Assembly: GCA_019414055.1 (NCBI GenBank)
Contig: DXMV01000014.1
Coordinates: 1 to 64,000, forward strand
Origin: Collinsella sp.
GTDB taxonomy: Bacteria; Actinomycetota; Coriobacteriia; Coriobacteriales; Coriobacteriaceae
Direction of reading: 5' to 3'
DNA: 64,000 nucleotides
Positions 8,963 to 17,211 of this stretch are shown here, one piece after another; the stretch's first letter is position 1, and the number at the start of each line of letters is the position of its first letter. The position numbers and the translations under genes are program-made. The notes under the pieces were generated by a model. The model was not told the origin of the DNA. It searched no databases and saw only the letters and a program-made list of their open reading frames with translations.

Positions 8963-10240
8963 TTAGGCGCTGTATTTGTTAGCCTCACCAAAAGTGCCAG
9001 CCTCGACGATCCAGCCGTCCTTCATGATGACGTCCATGTTGTCGGTGTTGAGCACGTGGATGTCGGCGGCGACGTCACCGTTGACAACCAGCAGGTCGGC
9101 GCACTTGCCGGCCTCGATGGAACCGGTCTCGTCCTCGATGTGGCACATCTTGGCACCGTTGAGGGTGGCGCAGGTGATGGTCTCGACCGGAGTGAAGCCG
9201 ATCTTGTCGACGAACTCGTACATCTCCTCGATGGAGCAGGTGCCGTACGGGGTGACGAAGGAGAAGGAGTCGGAGCCGATCGTCATGACGACGCCGCGCT
9301 TCTTGGCCTCGCGCAGGCAGTCGTAGTTGCGCTGCAGCTCCTTCTCGACCAGGGTGCCCTCGTACTTGTCGTGCAGCTCGGGGACGTAGACGGGCGGATA
9401 GGTGGCGTACCAGGTGGGCAGGAAGGCGATCGTCGGGGTGAAGAAGGTGCCCTGCTCGGCCATGAGGTCCATGGTGCGCTCATCGATATCGAAGCCGTGA
9501 ATCAGCTGCTCGCAGCCAAAGCGGACGGAATCGTAGGCGGCGGCGTGGTTGTTGTAGCAGTGACTCCACACGGGGATGCCGACCATCTTTGCCTCTTCGA
9601 CCACGGCCTGGATCTCCTCGGAGCAATAGTGCTGGTCGCGACCGGAATCCCAACGCCAGATGCCGCCACCGGTTGCCCAGATCTTGATGGCATCGGGGTT
9701 CTCGCGCAGGCGACGACGGACGGCCTTGCGCAGATCCCAAGGACCATCGACCTGGTCGCCCCAGGGATGGGATTCCTTGTTGAGCTCCTGGGTGCAGTGG
9801 TGGGAGTCGCCGTGACCGGCAACGCGGCAGAAGCCCAGACCGGTGGCCAGAACGCGCGGGCCCTTAAAGACGCCCTTGTCGATGCAGTCACGGATCTGGA
9901 TACCAAAGCGGCCGATCTCGCAGACGGTAGTGAGGCCGTGGGTGAGGCAGTCGTAGGCCTGCTTGACAGCGACGGCCTGCTTCTCGAGGAGCGGCTGCAT
10001 GACCCAATCGGTGTCATCGTCGGTCAGGTTGCCCGAGAAGTGCAGGTGGGTGTCGATCAGGCCGGGAAGGACGGTCTTGCCAGCGGCGTCGATAACCTCA
10101 ACGCCCTCGGGAAGGTCTTGCATAGCACCGGCATACTCGATCTTGCCGTTGTCGTCGACGAGAACGAGGGAGTTCTCGACCGGCTCGGCACCGGTACCGT
10201 CGATGAGCTTGCCGCCAACGATTGCGTACTTAGTGGACAT
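8963..10240 (-). CDS. Metal-dependent amidohydrolase
   Basis: 425 residues, the imidazolonepropionase/prolidase-like branch of the amidohydrolase superfamily. The beta-sandwich start (VGGKLIDGTG) is followed by the metal-binding HLH of GLIDTHLHFSG and the Lys ligand region IKIWATGGG. Histidines follow in VWSHCYNN and LIHGFDID, then the Asp of TIGSDSFSF and the C-terminal EAGKCADLLVVNG strand. Relatives hydrolyse dipeptides such as Xaa-Pro or Xaa-Arg, or cyclic amides. It is cytoplasmic. The ATG at 10240 has an AGGAGG site. The APC permease upstream on the same strand, 131 nt away, may import its substrate or a related amino acid. Confidence 0.85.
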   Translation of the reverse strand: MSTKYAIVGGKLIDGTGAEPVENSLVLVDDNGKIEYAGAMQDLPEGVEVIDAAGKTVLPGLIDTHLHFSGNLTDDDTDWVMQPLLEKQAVAVKQAYDCLTHGLTTVCEIGRFGIQIRDCIDKGVFKGPRVLATGLGFCRVAGHGDSHHCTQELNKESHPWGDQVDGPWDLRKAVRRRLRENPDAIKIWATGGGIWRWDSGRDQHYCSEEIQAVVEEAKMVGIPVWSHCYNNHAAAYDSVRFGCEQLIHGFDIDERTMDLMAEQGTFFTPTIAFLPTWYATYPPVYVPELHDKYEGTLVEKELQRNYDCLREAKKRGVVMTIGSDSFSFVTPYGTCSIEEMYEFVDKIGFTPVETITCATLNGAKMCHIEDETGSIEAGKCADLLVVNGDVAADIHVLNTDNMDVIMKDGWIVEAGTFGEANKYSA

Positions 10241-10322
10241 GGTTCCTCCTTATGGATCCATATAGTGGGCGAGGCCATGTTGGGTTATGACCTCACAAAG
10301 CTACCCAAGTGGTGCCGGGTTC

Positions 10323-10351
10323 GGTGCGCGGAAGAGAGGGGTCCGCGCACC
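10323..10351 (-). other. Intercistronic hairpin without U-tract
   Basis: Perfect 10-bp inverted repeat (GGTGCGCGGA at 10323-10332 with its complement at 10342-10351), 20 nt after the permease stop and 80 nt before the amidohydrolase start. There is no T run, so it is more likely an RNA-stability or processing element that sets unequal expression of the two genes than a terminator. Confidence 0.55.
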
Positions 10352-10371
10352 CGATCCGCCCCGGCTAGGCG

Positions 10372-11823
10372 TTATTTTTTGCGGGAATTGGTGAAGGCCA
10401 TGAGGGCCAGGCCAACGGCCAGCCAGCCGATCACGATGCTCCACTCCACCATGTTGAGGGAGGCGGGAGAGAACGGGACCACGAGCAGGCCGATGATGAC
10501 GGCGCAGGCAGCGACAGCGAGGCTGATGCCAAACTTGCCGCCGGGCACCTCGTAGGGACGAGGCAGGTCGGGCTCGGTGAAGCGCATGCGCAGGCAAGCG
10601 AGGGCGACCATGCCGCAGGAGAAGATGAAGGCGAGAGCCGACACGTTGGTCAGAGGGATGAGCATGTTCTTGCCCAGGAACGGGCCGATGACGGTGATGA
10701 CGCCCAGAACGGCGCAGGCGAGCTTGGGAGCGCCGGACTTGGGATCGACCTCGGCGAACTTCTCGGGCAGCTGGCCCTTGCGGCCCATGGCGAGCATGAT
10801 GCGGCTCGTGGCGCCGTAGAAGGAGTTCATCGGGCCCATGGGTCCAAGCGTGGCGATGACGAGCATGGCCAGGTACAGGAGCATGTTGATGCCCTTGAGG
10901 CAGGCCAGCGCGGGAACCGGGCTCTTAACAAACTCATGCCAGTCGAGGATGGTGCCGAACGAGTAGATGCAGACCATGTAGAAGCCGCCGGCGGCCAGCA
11001 GGGCCAGGGAGATGATCTTGCCGAACTTGTTCCAGTTGAGGCCCTCGGCTGCTTCCTCAGCCTGCTGAGGAATAGTATCGAAGCCGGCGTAGAAGAACGG
11101 GGTCAAAACCAGGACCGACACGATGCCGGCGAACAGGCTGGTGCCCTCGGTAGCGGGCTTGCCGCCGCCAGCACCGGTGACCTGGGAGAACACGGGCATG
11201 GCGTGTTCCGGCGAACCGGTGAACAGCGAGACACCCATGGCGAGCAGCATGCCGCAGAGCAGAGCCTTGGTCAGGAAGGCCTGGAGCTTGGCGGCCGAGC
11301 TGGCACCGCGGAAGTTGAGGAAGATGACGTAGACTGCAAAGCCGAGCGCGATTAGCGTCGGGAACAAGTAAACGTCGGCGCCCAAGATGGTGTAGAGCTT
11401 GACGGCGCGCAGCCACTCAAGACCGGGCAGGCTGCCGAACATCTCGGACACGAGGGTCGAAATGGCGATGGCCTCCCACGGGCACAGGATGCCGTTGCCC
11501 AGGGCCAGGAGCCAACCGGTGATGTAGCTCAGCGTACGGCCAAAGCTACGGTCGACATACTCGACGATGCCGCCCGAGATGGGGATAGCAGCCGTGAGCT
11601 CACCGAAAACAGCTCCGACGGGCACGAGGAAGATTGCACCCAAGAGGAATGCGATCATAGCGGGAACGGGACCGCCGCCCACGACCATCCAGTCGCCGAC
11701 CTGCAGGACCCAGCCAGTTCCGATGATGGCACCGAAACCGATGGTGAAGAAGTTCCAGAGCGAAAGCGTTTTCTTCATGCCGCCGTTACCTTCGACTGCA
11801 ACTTCTGCGTTCTTGTCCGCCAT
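10372..11823 (-). CDS. APC-superfamily amino acid permease
   Basis: 483 residues with about 12 membrane segments. The first carries the GFGAIIGTGWV substrate-binding glycine motif of APC amino-acid/polyamine transporters, and the region near residue 250 (PFFYAGFDTIPQQAEE) matches the APC family. It likely imports an amino acid or related amine by cation symport or exchange. The start at 11823 has an AAAGGAGGGG site. It heads a unit with the amidohydrolase. Two small stem-loops (GGCGTCA type and CGCGGT type, 11845-11890) lie in the leader. Confidence 0.88.
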   Translation of the reverse strand: MADKNAEVAVEGNGGMKKTLSLWNFFTIGFGAIIGTGWVLQVGDWMVVGGGPVPAMIAFLLGAIFLVPVGAVFGELTAAIPISGGIVEYVDRSFGRTLSYITGWLLALGNGILCPWEAIAISTLVSEMFGSLPGLEWLRAVKLYTILGADVYLFPTLIALGFAVYVIFLNFRGASSAAKLQAFLTKALLCGMLLAMGVSLFTGSPEHAMPVFSQVTGAGGGKPATEGTSLFAGIVSVLVLTPFFYAGFDTIPQQAEEAAEGLNWNKFGKIISLALLAAGGFYMVCIYSFGTILDWHEFVKSPVPALACLKGINMLLYLAMLVIATLGPMGPMNSFYGATSRIMLAMGRKGQLPEKFAEVDPKSGAPKLACAVLGVITVIGPFLGKNMLIPLTNVSALAFIFSCGMVALACLRMRFTEPDLPRPYEVPGGKFGISLAVAACAVIIGLLVVPFSPASLNMVEWSIVIGWLAVGLALMAFTNSRKK

Positions 11824-12184
11824 TGTTCCCCTCCTTTCCTTATTGACGCCTCTTTGGCGTCACCCCTTGCGCGGTCTGTTTTACCGCGCGCTTTTATTTC
11901 GTGGCTTTAAGATACGGCCTTGGCACAGCAGCGCCGCTTGCGACTCGACCGAAGGCAGAACTGCAAAACGAGCGGCGCTGTTTTTGGGACGAACGGCGCG
12001 GTTTGCCACTCATTGTTGCCGCCCGTCCGACGGGCGTACGCTCATCGGACGCATATAGAGATGTTTTTGAAGCCGTGCGTTTTGCGCCTTTCGTACCGTT
12101 TACCGAGCTTTTGACGCGCAGACCCCTTTGTTGCACATCTTTTTTGTAGGATAGACAGGTTATACATGAGACAAGGCGGTACGA
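11824..12184. other. Divergent intergenic region
   Basis: 361 nt between the divergently transcribed permease and peptidase genes. It holds leader hairpins of the permease, a plus-strand hairpin with a T tract (next entry), and an AT-richer stretch at about 12130-12165 where the peptidase promoter probably lies (a TATACA-like -10 near 12161; no good -35). Small open frames here have no protein features I trust. Confidence 0.5.
11929..11985 (+). terminator. Orphan plus-strand hairpin with T5 tract
   Basis: CAGCGCCGCT (11929-11938) pairs perfectly with AGCGGCGCTG (11971-11980), followed by TTTTT. It has the form of a plus-strand terminator, but no plus-strand gene lies upstream, and the loop is long (32 nt). 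It could end a small RNA or an antisense transcript of the permease leader, or be chance. Confidence 0.35.
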
Positions 12185-13219
12185 ATGGCATACGGATACA
12201 ACGACGGTGATCAACGGCGACAAAGCGTTCGCCTTGCTGGCCGTACCACGCCGACGCCTAGAAGTGCCACGAGCAGCAATCCGCAACGCCCTCAAGAGCA
12301 ACCCAGGCCTTCGTCTCGGCAGCAGACAAGCAGAACACGGCAGAGTGACCGTCCGAGCACGGGCACAAGCGCGCAGCAAGATAGCCGCCTGGGCGCGCGC
12401 ACTCGACAGCGCCAGGCCGAGGTTCCGCAACTGCGCCGCAACGGCGCACGTCAGTCCGACATCCATATCAACCGCTTCTTTTCGCATTCCCAAGGCGGAC
12501 GCGACGGCAAGCCCTACCGCTCGACATCGTACGTGAATGCCCCCGCCCTGCCGGCTCGTCGACTTTGCCTCGCACTGTGCTCTATCCTCATCTGTCTGGT
12601 CTTTGTGCTTATGAGCTCCTGTATGTCCCACGGCTCGGCCGGTCTCGAGCCCACCGCCGAGGACAAGCTGCTCAAGGCCCCCGTCGCGCCCGGTTATTCT
12701 TTCGCCTTTTCGACCCCGCGCTCGCAATGGCAAGCCGGCACGATGCCCCATATCTATCAGATCGACCCTGCATGGTCGGAGCTGCCTTACGCCGGCGGTA
12801 CCATCCGCCAAAATGCCTGCGGGCCTACGTGCCTCGCCATGGTCTATATCTTTAAGACGGGACGCACCGATATGACCCCCGTCGATATGTGCGCGCTTTC
12901 CGAGGCGGGCAATTACGCCCCCACCGGTGCAACCGAATGGTCGTTTATGACGAGTGGCGCGTGGCAGTTGGGACTTAACGGAACGGAGCTTCATAACGAT
13001 CGCGACTCGATGACTCAGGCGCTGCGTTCGGGAGCGCCCGTCATCGCCGCTGTTCGGCCGGGCACCTTTACCAACGTGGGCCACTACATTGTGCTTTACG
13101 GTATTGACGACGCCGACCAGATTGAAGTCTTCGATCCCAACTCGGCCAGCCGCAGCGCCCGCCGCTGGGGCGTCGTAGAGGTCCTCAACGAAGTCGAAGC
13201 CATGTGGGCCTACTACTAG
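12185..13219 (+). CDS. Membrane-anchored C39-like cysteine peptidase
   Basis: 344 residues: a polar, low-complexity N-terminal region rich in Arg, Ser, Gln and Thr (1-115), one membrane segment (about 119-140), and an extracytoplasmic papain/C39-like peptidase domain. The catalytic Cys is in QNACGPTCLAM (about residue 210), the His in NVGHYIVLYG (about 300) and the Asp in EVFDPNS. C39_2 domains occur in leader peptidases and cell-wall or surface-acting peptidases. With no ABC transporter attached, this is probably a stand-alone surface peptidase. The ATG at 12185 has an AAGG site about 9 nt upstream. It is monocistronic; repeats begin right at its stop codon. Confidence 0.72.
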   Translation: MAYGYNDGDQRRQSVRLAGRTTPTPRSATSSNPQRPQEQPRPSSRQQTSRTRQSDRPSTGTSAQQDSRLGARTRQRQAEVPQLRRNGARQSDIHINRFFSHSQGGRDGKPYRSTSYVNAPALPARRLCLALCSILICLVFVLMSSCMSHGSAGLEPTAEDKLLKAPVAPGYSFAFSTPRSQWQAGTMPHIYQIDPAWSELPYAGGTIRQNACGPTCLAMVYIFKTGRTDMTPVDMCALSEAGNYAPTGATEWSFMTSGAWQLGLNGTELHNDRDSMTQALRSGAPVIAAVRPGTFTNVGHYIVLYGIDDADQIEVFDPNSASRSARRWGVVEVLNEVEAMWAYY

Positions 13220-13247
13220 TCACTGGGGACAGACTTAAATGAGTGGT
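13219..13247 (+). repeat. Dispersed intergenic repeat, motif a, copy 1
   Basis: A 29-nt segment containing GGGGACAGACTTAAATGAGT that recurs at 19284-19312 with two differences. Both copies lie directly 5' of a second shared segment and of a gene terminator. Confidence 0.85.
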
Positions 13248-13258
13248 CTCTGGATGCC

Positions 13259-13444
13259 CGGAACTGCCGGCACGGAAAGCGCATCCTGCTTTGGGGCCCA
13301 ATAGCGGGGTGCGCTTTCCGTTAGCGGCCCGTTTGGGAAACTAGGGACCGCTTTTCGACAATAATCCGGGATGCATTTTCCGATTGAGGGCCTCAAGGGA
13401 AACCGCACCCCATGTTGGACGCTCATTCTGGAATGTGCTTTCCG
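13259..13444 (+). repeat. Degenerate 62-bp tandem repeat, three units
   Basis: Three units end in TGCGCTTTCCG (13310), TGCATTTTCCG (13372) and TGTGCTTTCCG (13434), exactly 62 nt apart, each with a GGAAA block about 45 nt before that motif. Unit 1 also forms a 12-bp perfect inverted repeat (13272-13283 with 13310-13321). I see no coding sense in it; a minus-strand open frame across it looks spurious. Confidence 0.6.
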
Positions 13445-13464
13445 CAGTTGATCGATGCGGCCTT

Positions 13465-13518
13465 TAAGGACTGTCCCAAGCTGCCGGCAGGAAAGGAACG
13501 TCCCCAAGTGCCGGGTTT
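13465..13518 (+). repeat. Dispersed intergenic repeat, motif b, copy 1
   Basis: 54-nt segment (starting AAGGACTGTCCCAAG) that recurs at 19365-19418 with a single difference. Both copies sit 50-25 nt before the terminator of a minus-strand gene. Confidence 0.9.
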
Positions 13519-13560
13519 CCGCAGCCTGCAATGCTCCTCATGAACAGCCGCCTCAATAAC

Positions 13561-13594
13561 AAAAGCCCCCGCGGCCGAAGCGGACCGCGGGGGC
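13561..13594 (-). terminator. Terminator of PTS operon
   Basis: GCCCCCGCGG / CCGCGGGGGC perfect 10-bp stem followed on the minus strand by TTTT. It lies 17 nt after the stop of the GH1 gene. Confidence 0.88.
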
Positions 13595-13610
13595 AACAGA
13601 CCTGCAAGAG

Positions 13611-15065
13611 TTAACTCAAGTCCTCGCCATTTGATGCAATGACCTTTTGGTACCAGCAGAAGCTGTCCTTTCGGTAGCGATCGAACGTGCCTTTGCCCAT
13701 ATCATCGGCATCAACATAAACAAAGCCATAGCGCTTCTTCATCTGCCCCGTCGAGGCCGACACCAAATCGATACAGCCCCACGGCGTGTATCCCATCAGG
13801 TCAACACCGTCCTCGACAATTGCATCGCGCAGCGCAAGAATATGCCTTCGCAGGTAATCAATATGATACGCATCGTGGACTTTGCCGTCTTCCAGCGCAT
13901 CGAGTCCGCCCACACCGTTCTCGGCGATAAAGAGCGGAAGATGGTAACGATCGTGGTAGCCGGCAAGCGTCACGCGCAAACCCAGCGCATCGATCTGCCA
14001 CTTCCAGGCAGTCTCTTTATCCTTGAGGTACGGATTGCGCAGCGTCGGGAACACGTTGCCCTCCGCCTTCTCGGCGATCACCTGATCATCGGCGCACACC
14101 AAGCGCGAGCAATAGTACGAGAACGAGATGAAGTCGACCGTATGCTCTGCCAGATACTCCGTATCGCCCGGCTCAAAGGGCACGTGAACACCCTCTTTCT
14201 CGAGTGCACGCAGCTTCCAAGCAGGATAGGCGCCCGCAGCCATCACGTCTGTGTAGAAGTAGCGGCCGCGGTCCTCCTCATACGCAAGCCATACGTCCTC
14301 GGGCGCACAACGGTACGGATAGGTCGCACCGGCAGCGACCATGCAACCCACCTTGTTTGCGGGATCGATCTTGTGCAGAATCTCGACAGCGCGAGCGCTC
14401 GCCATAAACATATGGTGCGAGAACGCCGCGGTCACGGCTGCACGGTCACGCTCATCCTCGAGCGTGACACCCGCGTTGAGATAGGACAGCGCCACGCTGT
14501 TGATCTCGTTGAACGTAAGCCAATAACGCACGAGGCCCTGGTACGCGCGTCCGACGGTCTCGACGTAGTGCGCATACCGCTCGATCATCTCTCGGCTTTG
14601 CCAGCCACCATAGCGCTCGACCAGAGCCAACGGATAGTCGTAGTGCGACAGCGTCACAAGCGGCTCGATTCCATGCTCGCGCAGCGCCTCGAATACCTGA
14701 CGGTAAAACTCCAAGCCCTCGCCGTTGGGCTCGGTCTCCATCCCTGTGGGAAAAATACGGCTCCAGCAAATTGAAAGACGCAGGCACTTAAAGCCCATCT
14801 CGGCAAAGAGCTCGACATCCTCGTGCCAATGATGGAAGAAGTCGTTGCCCCAGCGGCATGGATACAGCCTGTCCGGATCGTCCACGGGCTTTTGCCTGCC
14901 AAACATTACATCCCAGCGGTCGGAACCCTGTGGGATCAGGTCGGAGTGCGACATGCCGCGGCCGCCCTCGTTCCAGCCCCCTTCGGCCTGGTTGGCGGCG
15001 AGGGCACCACCCCACAAAAAGCCCTCGGGCATACCGGCGGCAGACGTTCTGTCAAAGTAACTCAT
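13611..15065 (-). CDS. GH1 6-phospho-beta-glucosidase
   Basis: 484 residues, the normal length for family GH1. The acid/base Glu is E187 in TFNEIN and the nucleophile is E382 in FIAENGVGG. The N-terminal FLWGGALAANQAEGG is typical of 6-phospho-beta-glucosidases. It would cleave the phosphorylated disaccharide (cellobiose-6'-phosphate or a similar beta-glucoside) delivered by the PTS encoded upstream into glucose-6-phosphate and a sugar or aglycone in the cytoplasm. Its ATG lies 1 nt after the EIIC stop codon, so translation is probably coupled. Last gene of the five-gene operon. Confidence 0.93.
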   Translation of the reverse strand: MSYFDRTSAAGMPEGFLWGGALAANQAEGGWNEGGRGMSHSDLIPQGSDRWDVMFGRQKPVDDPDRLYPCRWGNDFFHHWHEDVELFAEMGFKCLRLSICWSRIFPTGMETEPNGEGLEFYRQVFEALREHGIEPLVTLSHYDYPLALVERYGGWQSREMIERYAHYVETVGRAYQGLVRYWLTFNEINSVALSYLNAGVTLEDERDRAAVTAAFSHHMFMASARAVEILHKIDPANKVGCMVAAGATYPYRCAPEDVWLAYEEDRGRYFYTDVMAAGAYPAWKLRALEKEGVHVPFEPGDTEYLAEHTVDFISFSYYCSRLVCADDQVIAEKAEGNVFPTLRNPYLKDKETAWKWQIDALGLRVTLAGYHDRYHLPLFIAENGVGGLDALEDGKVHDAYHIDYLRRHILALRDAIVEDGVDLMGYTPWGCIDLVSASTGQMKKRYGFVYVDADDMGKGTFDRYRKDSFCWYQKVIASNGEDLS

Positions 15066-15066
15066 G

Positions 15067-16416
15067 CTACTCAGTATCCTCGGCAGAAGCTGCCGCGGCG
15101 TTCTCCTGCTCCTGAGCCAGGAGCTGGTTATCGTACACCTTAAAGAACGGGTACCAGACCACAGCCATGACCACGATCAAAACGATCGTAAACACCCAGA
15201 TGCGCGGGTCGAGGCACTGGACAAAGCCCTGAACGAAGATGGGGAACGTGCCGCTCACCAAGATGTAGAAGTTAGAGACAAGACCCAGTGAGACCGCACC
15301 CCAATACAGCAGGGCCGAGATCATGCCGCCTAGCACAAACGGAATCATGAGGATCGGGTTGAAGATGATGGGCGCGCCGAAGATCGCGGGCTCGGAGATA
15401 CGGAAGAAGCTCGGCACGATCGATGCCCTGCCAAATGCCTTGAGCTGCTGCGACTTTGCCCTAAACGCGCAGAGCGCCACAAAAGAGAACGTATTACCCG
15501 TGCCGCCGATGAGGTTGATGGCCAACGACATGAGCACCGGGTGGAACTCAAGCGGCTGCCCGGCAGCATAGAGCGAGGCGTTGGCGGCAAAGGCGGCAAG
15601 CGAGACCGGGGCGGTGATGGGCATTACGATCATGTTGCCGTGGACGCCAAAGCACCAAAACAGCAGAGTCATGAAGCAGATAAGCAGTGCGCCGGGCACA
15701 GAGTCAACTGCGACGGAAAGCGGGGCAGCGAGCAGCTTCTCGATAACCGAGGGGATGGACAGCGCGGGATCGATCATCTGGATCAGCAGGTTGCCGCCAA
15801 AGAAGATGAGGATGTTGGCGAGCATAGGTACGATGGCGCCAAAGGTTTCGGACAAAAACGGCGGCACGCCATCGGGCATCTTGATGGTGATGCCCTTGGT
15901 CTGGCAGAAGCGCGTGACCTCGACGGAGACCAAGGCAACGATGATGGCGGTAAACAGGCCCTGCGCACCCAGATAGGTGCAGGGGACCGCCTGGAGCACG
16001 GACTCGTCAGCAAGCTGGTAGTAGGACGACGGCGCCGCGGCGATCAGGAACATCACCAGCGAGGTCATGCCGGCGTTAAGCTTGGGCATCTTGTAGGTGC
16101 CCGCCAGGTTATAGGCGATTGCGAACGTCACGATCACCGACAGTATGCCCATCGTCATATTGAAGGGGATGAGCAGCGTGAGCTTATTGGCCGTCGCAAA
16201 ATCGAGCCAAGGGCCAAAGACGGACCAGAACCCGCCCTGCGCCACCAGGTCGGCCGTGACCGGCGGGTTGGCGAGGATCATAAAGACGGCAGATACCAAG
16301 ATGAAGCTGATCGCGCTCATAAAGCCCTTTTGCATGGAGGCAAAGTGGCGCTCGGTGCCGCAGAAATTGGCGATAGGGGTCAGTTTTTCCTGAAGCAGGG
16401 TCATGAACTTCTCCAT
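15067..16416 (-). CDS. PTS EIIC, lactose/cellobiose family
   Basis: 449 residues with about 10 membrane segments. The start (LTPIANFCGTERHFASMQKGFM) and the segment GGTGNTFSF are characteristic of the lactose/cellobiose-type EIIC. It forms the membrane channel that binds and translocates the disaccharide while EIIB phosphorylates it. The start at 16416 has an AGGAGG site. It lies between EIIB (9 nt) and GH1 (1 nt). Specificity is probably a beta-glucoside such as cellobiose, judged from the GH1 partner. Confidence 0.93.
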   Translation of the reverse strand: MEKFMTLLQEKLTPIANFCGTERHFASMQKGFMSAISFILVSAVFMILANPPVTADLVAQGGFWSVFGPWLDFATANKLTLLIPFNMTMGILSVIVTFAIAYNLAGTYKMPKLNAGMTSLVMFLIAAAPSSYYQLADESVLQAVPCTYLGAQGLFTAIIVALVSVEVTRFCQTKGITIKMPDGVPPFLSETFGAIVPMLANILIFFGGNLLIQMIDPALSIPSVIEKLLAAPLSVAVDSVPGALLICFMTLLFWCFGVHGNMIVMPITAPVSLAAFAANASLYAAGQPLEFHPVLMSLAINLIGGTGNTFSFVALCAFRAKSQQLKAFGRASIVPSFFRISEPAIFGAPIIFNPILMIPFVLGGMISALLYWGAVSLGLVSNFYILVSGTFPIFVQGFVQCLDPRIWVFTIVLIVVMAVVWYPFFKVYDNQLLAQEQENAAAASAEDTE

Positions 16417-16425
16417 GGTCGCCTC

Positions 16426-16719
16426 CTAACCCAACAGCGACTGGGCGAGTGCCAGCACGTTGGCGGCGTTGCCCATGCCGTAGTCCTGTGCGGGGATGAC
16501 CGCGGTCGGCTTACCGCTCCCCTGCTTGACGGTGTTGAGCTGGTAGGACACCTGCGGCCCCAAGAGCAGCACGTCATAATTGGCGCACGTCTCCTGATAC
16601 TCGCCGATACCCACCGCATCGATATCGAGCTCGATGCCGTTTTGCTCCGCATATTTCTCGAGTTTCTTCATCAGAATGCTTGTAGACAGACCAGCTGCGC
16701 AAACAAGAAGGATCTTCAT
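16426..16719 (-). CDS. PTS EIIB, lactose/cellobiose family
   Basis: 97 residues, a complete EIIB. The phosphorylated cysteine is Cys7 in LLVCAAGLSTS, at the usual P-loop position; the remainder matches EIIB-Cel (YDVLLLGPQVSYQ). It accepts phosphate from EIIA and passes it to the sugar in EIIC. The frame is open to 16737, but the ATG at 16719 has a GAAGGG site 8 nt upstream and puts the Cys at the normal distance from the N-terminus. Confidence 0.93.
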   Translation of the reverse strand: MKILLVCAAGLSTSILMKKLEKYAEQNGIELDIDAVGIGEYQETCANYDVLLLGPQVSYQLNTVKQGSGKPTAVIPAQDYGMGNAANVLALAQSLLG

Positions 16720-16765
16720 AAGGGATTCCCTTCGCATTGATTGGTTGGATAGTCACCGCACGCCG

Positions 16766-17092
16766 CTAGGCGTTCTTGGTTGCAGTGCACTCATACAGGC
16801 AGATCAGCTCCTGCACGAGCTCCTGAGCAAGCATGGAGCACATGAGGTGGTCCTGAGCATGGACCAGCAACACATCCACCGACAGATGCTCGCCCGCTGC
16901 CTCAGTCGAAAGCAGCTGCGTTTGGATGTGGTGAGCCTTGATTCCCGCATCCTTTGACTGCTTCATGAGTTTGGCGGCGGCGTCAAAATCCCCCGCTTTT
17001 GCCTTTTCAAGGGCTTCGAAGGCAAGGCTGCGTGCCTCTCCCGCTGCAGCGACCAGCTGAAACGAAACCATCTCGGTTCCCTGATCGTCCAT
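16766..17092 (-). CDS. PTS EIIA, lactose/cellobiose family
   Basis: 108 residues, all-helical EIIA of the lactose family. The active His is H78 in LLVHAQDHLM, preceded by AHHIQTQLL. It works as a trimer and carries phosphate from HPr to EIIB. The ATG follows an AGGAGA-like site. It is the first PTS gene after the regulator; the 119-nt gap to the regulator stop could hold a promoter or antiterminator target, although I could not draw a clear one. Confidence 0.92.
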   Translation of the reverse strand: MDDQGTEMVSFQLVAAAGEARSLAFEALEKAKAGDFDAAAKLMKQSKDAGIKAHHIQTQLLSTEAAGEHLSVDVLLVHAQDHLMCSMLAQELVQELICLYECTATKNA

Positions 17093-17211
17093 AACGGTCT
17101 CCTCTCCCGTGATGTTTGGTTTGTACTTGAATATTCGAAACGCCTATCTCCCGCCCGCAATCCTCGAGGTTTATTGCAGGTAGACAGACAGGGTTATCGA
17201 CAAAAGAAGTC

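Noticed and set aside
11894..13084. 396-codon minus-strand frame opposite the C39-like gene
   Set aside because: Arg/Ser/Ala-rich translation without domains; the plus strand has intact peptidase motifs.
13235..13531. 98-codon minus-strand frame over the 62-nt repeat
   Set aside because: Open by chance across repeated non-coding sequence; no start signal.
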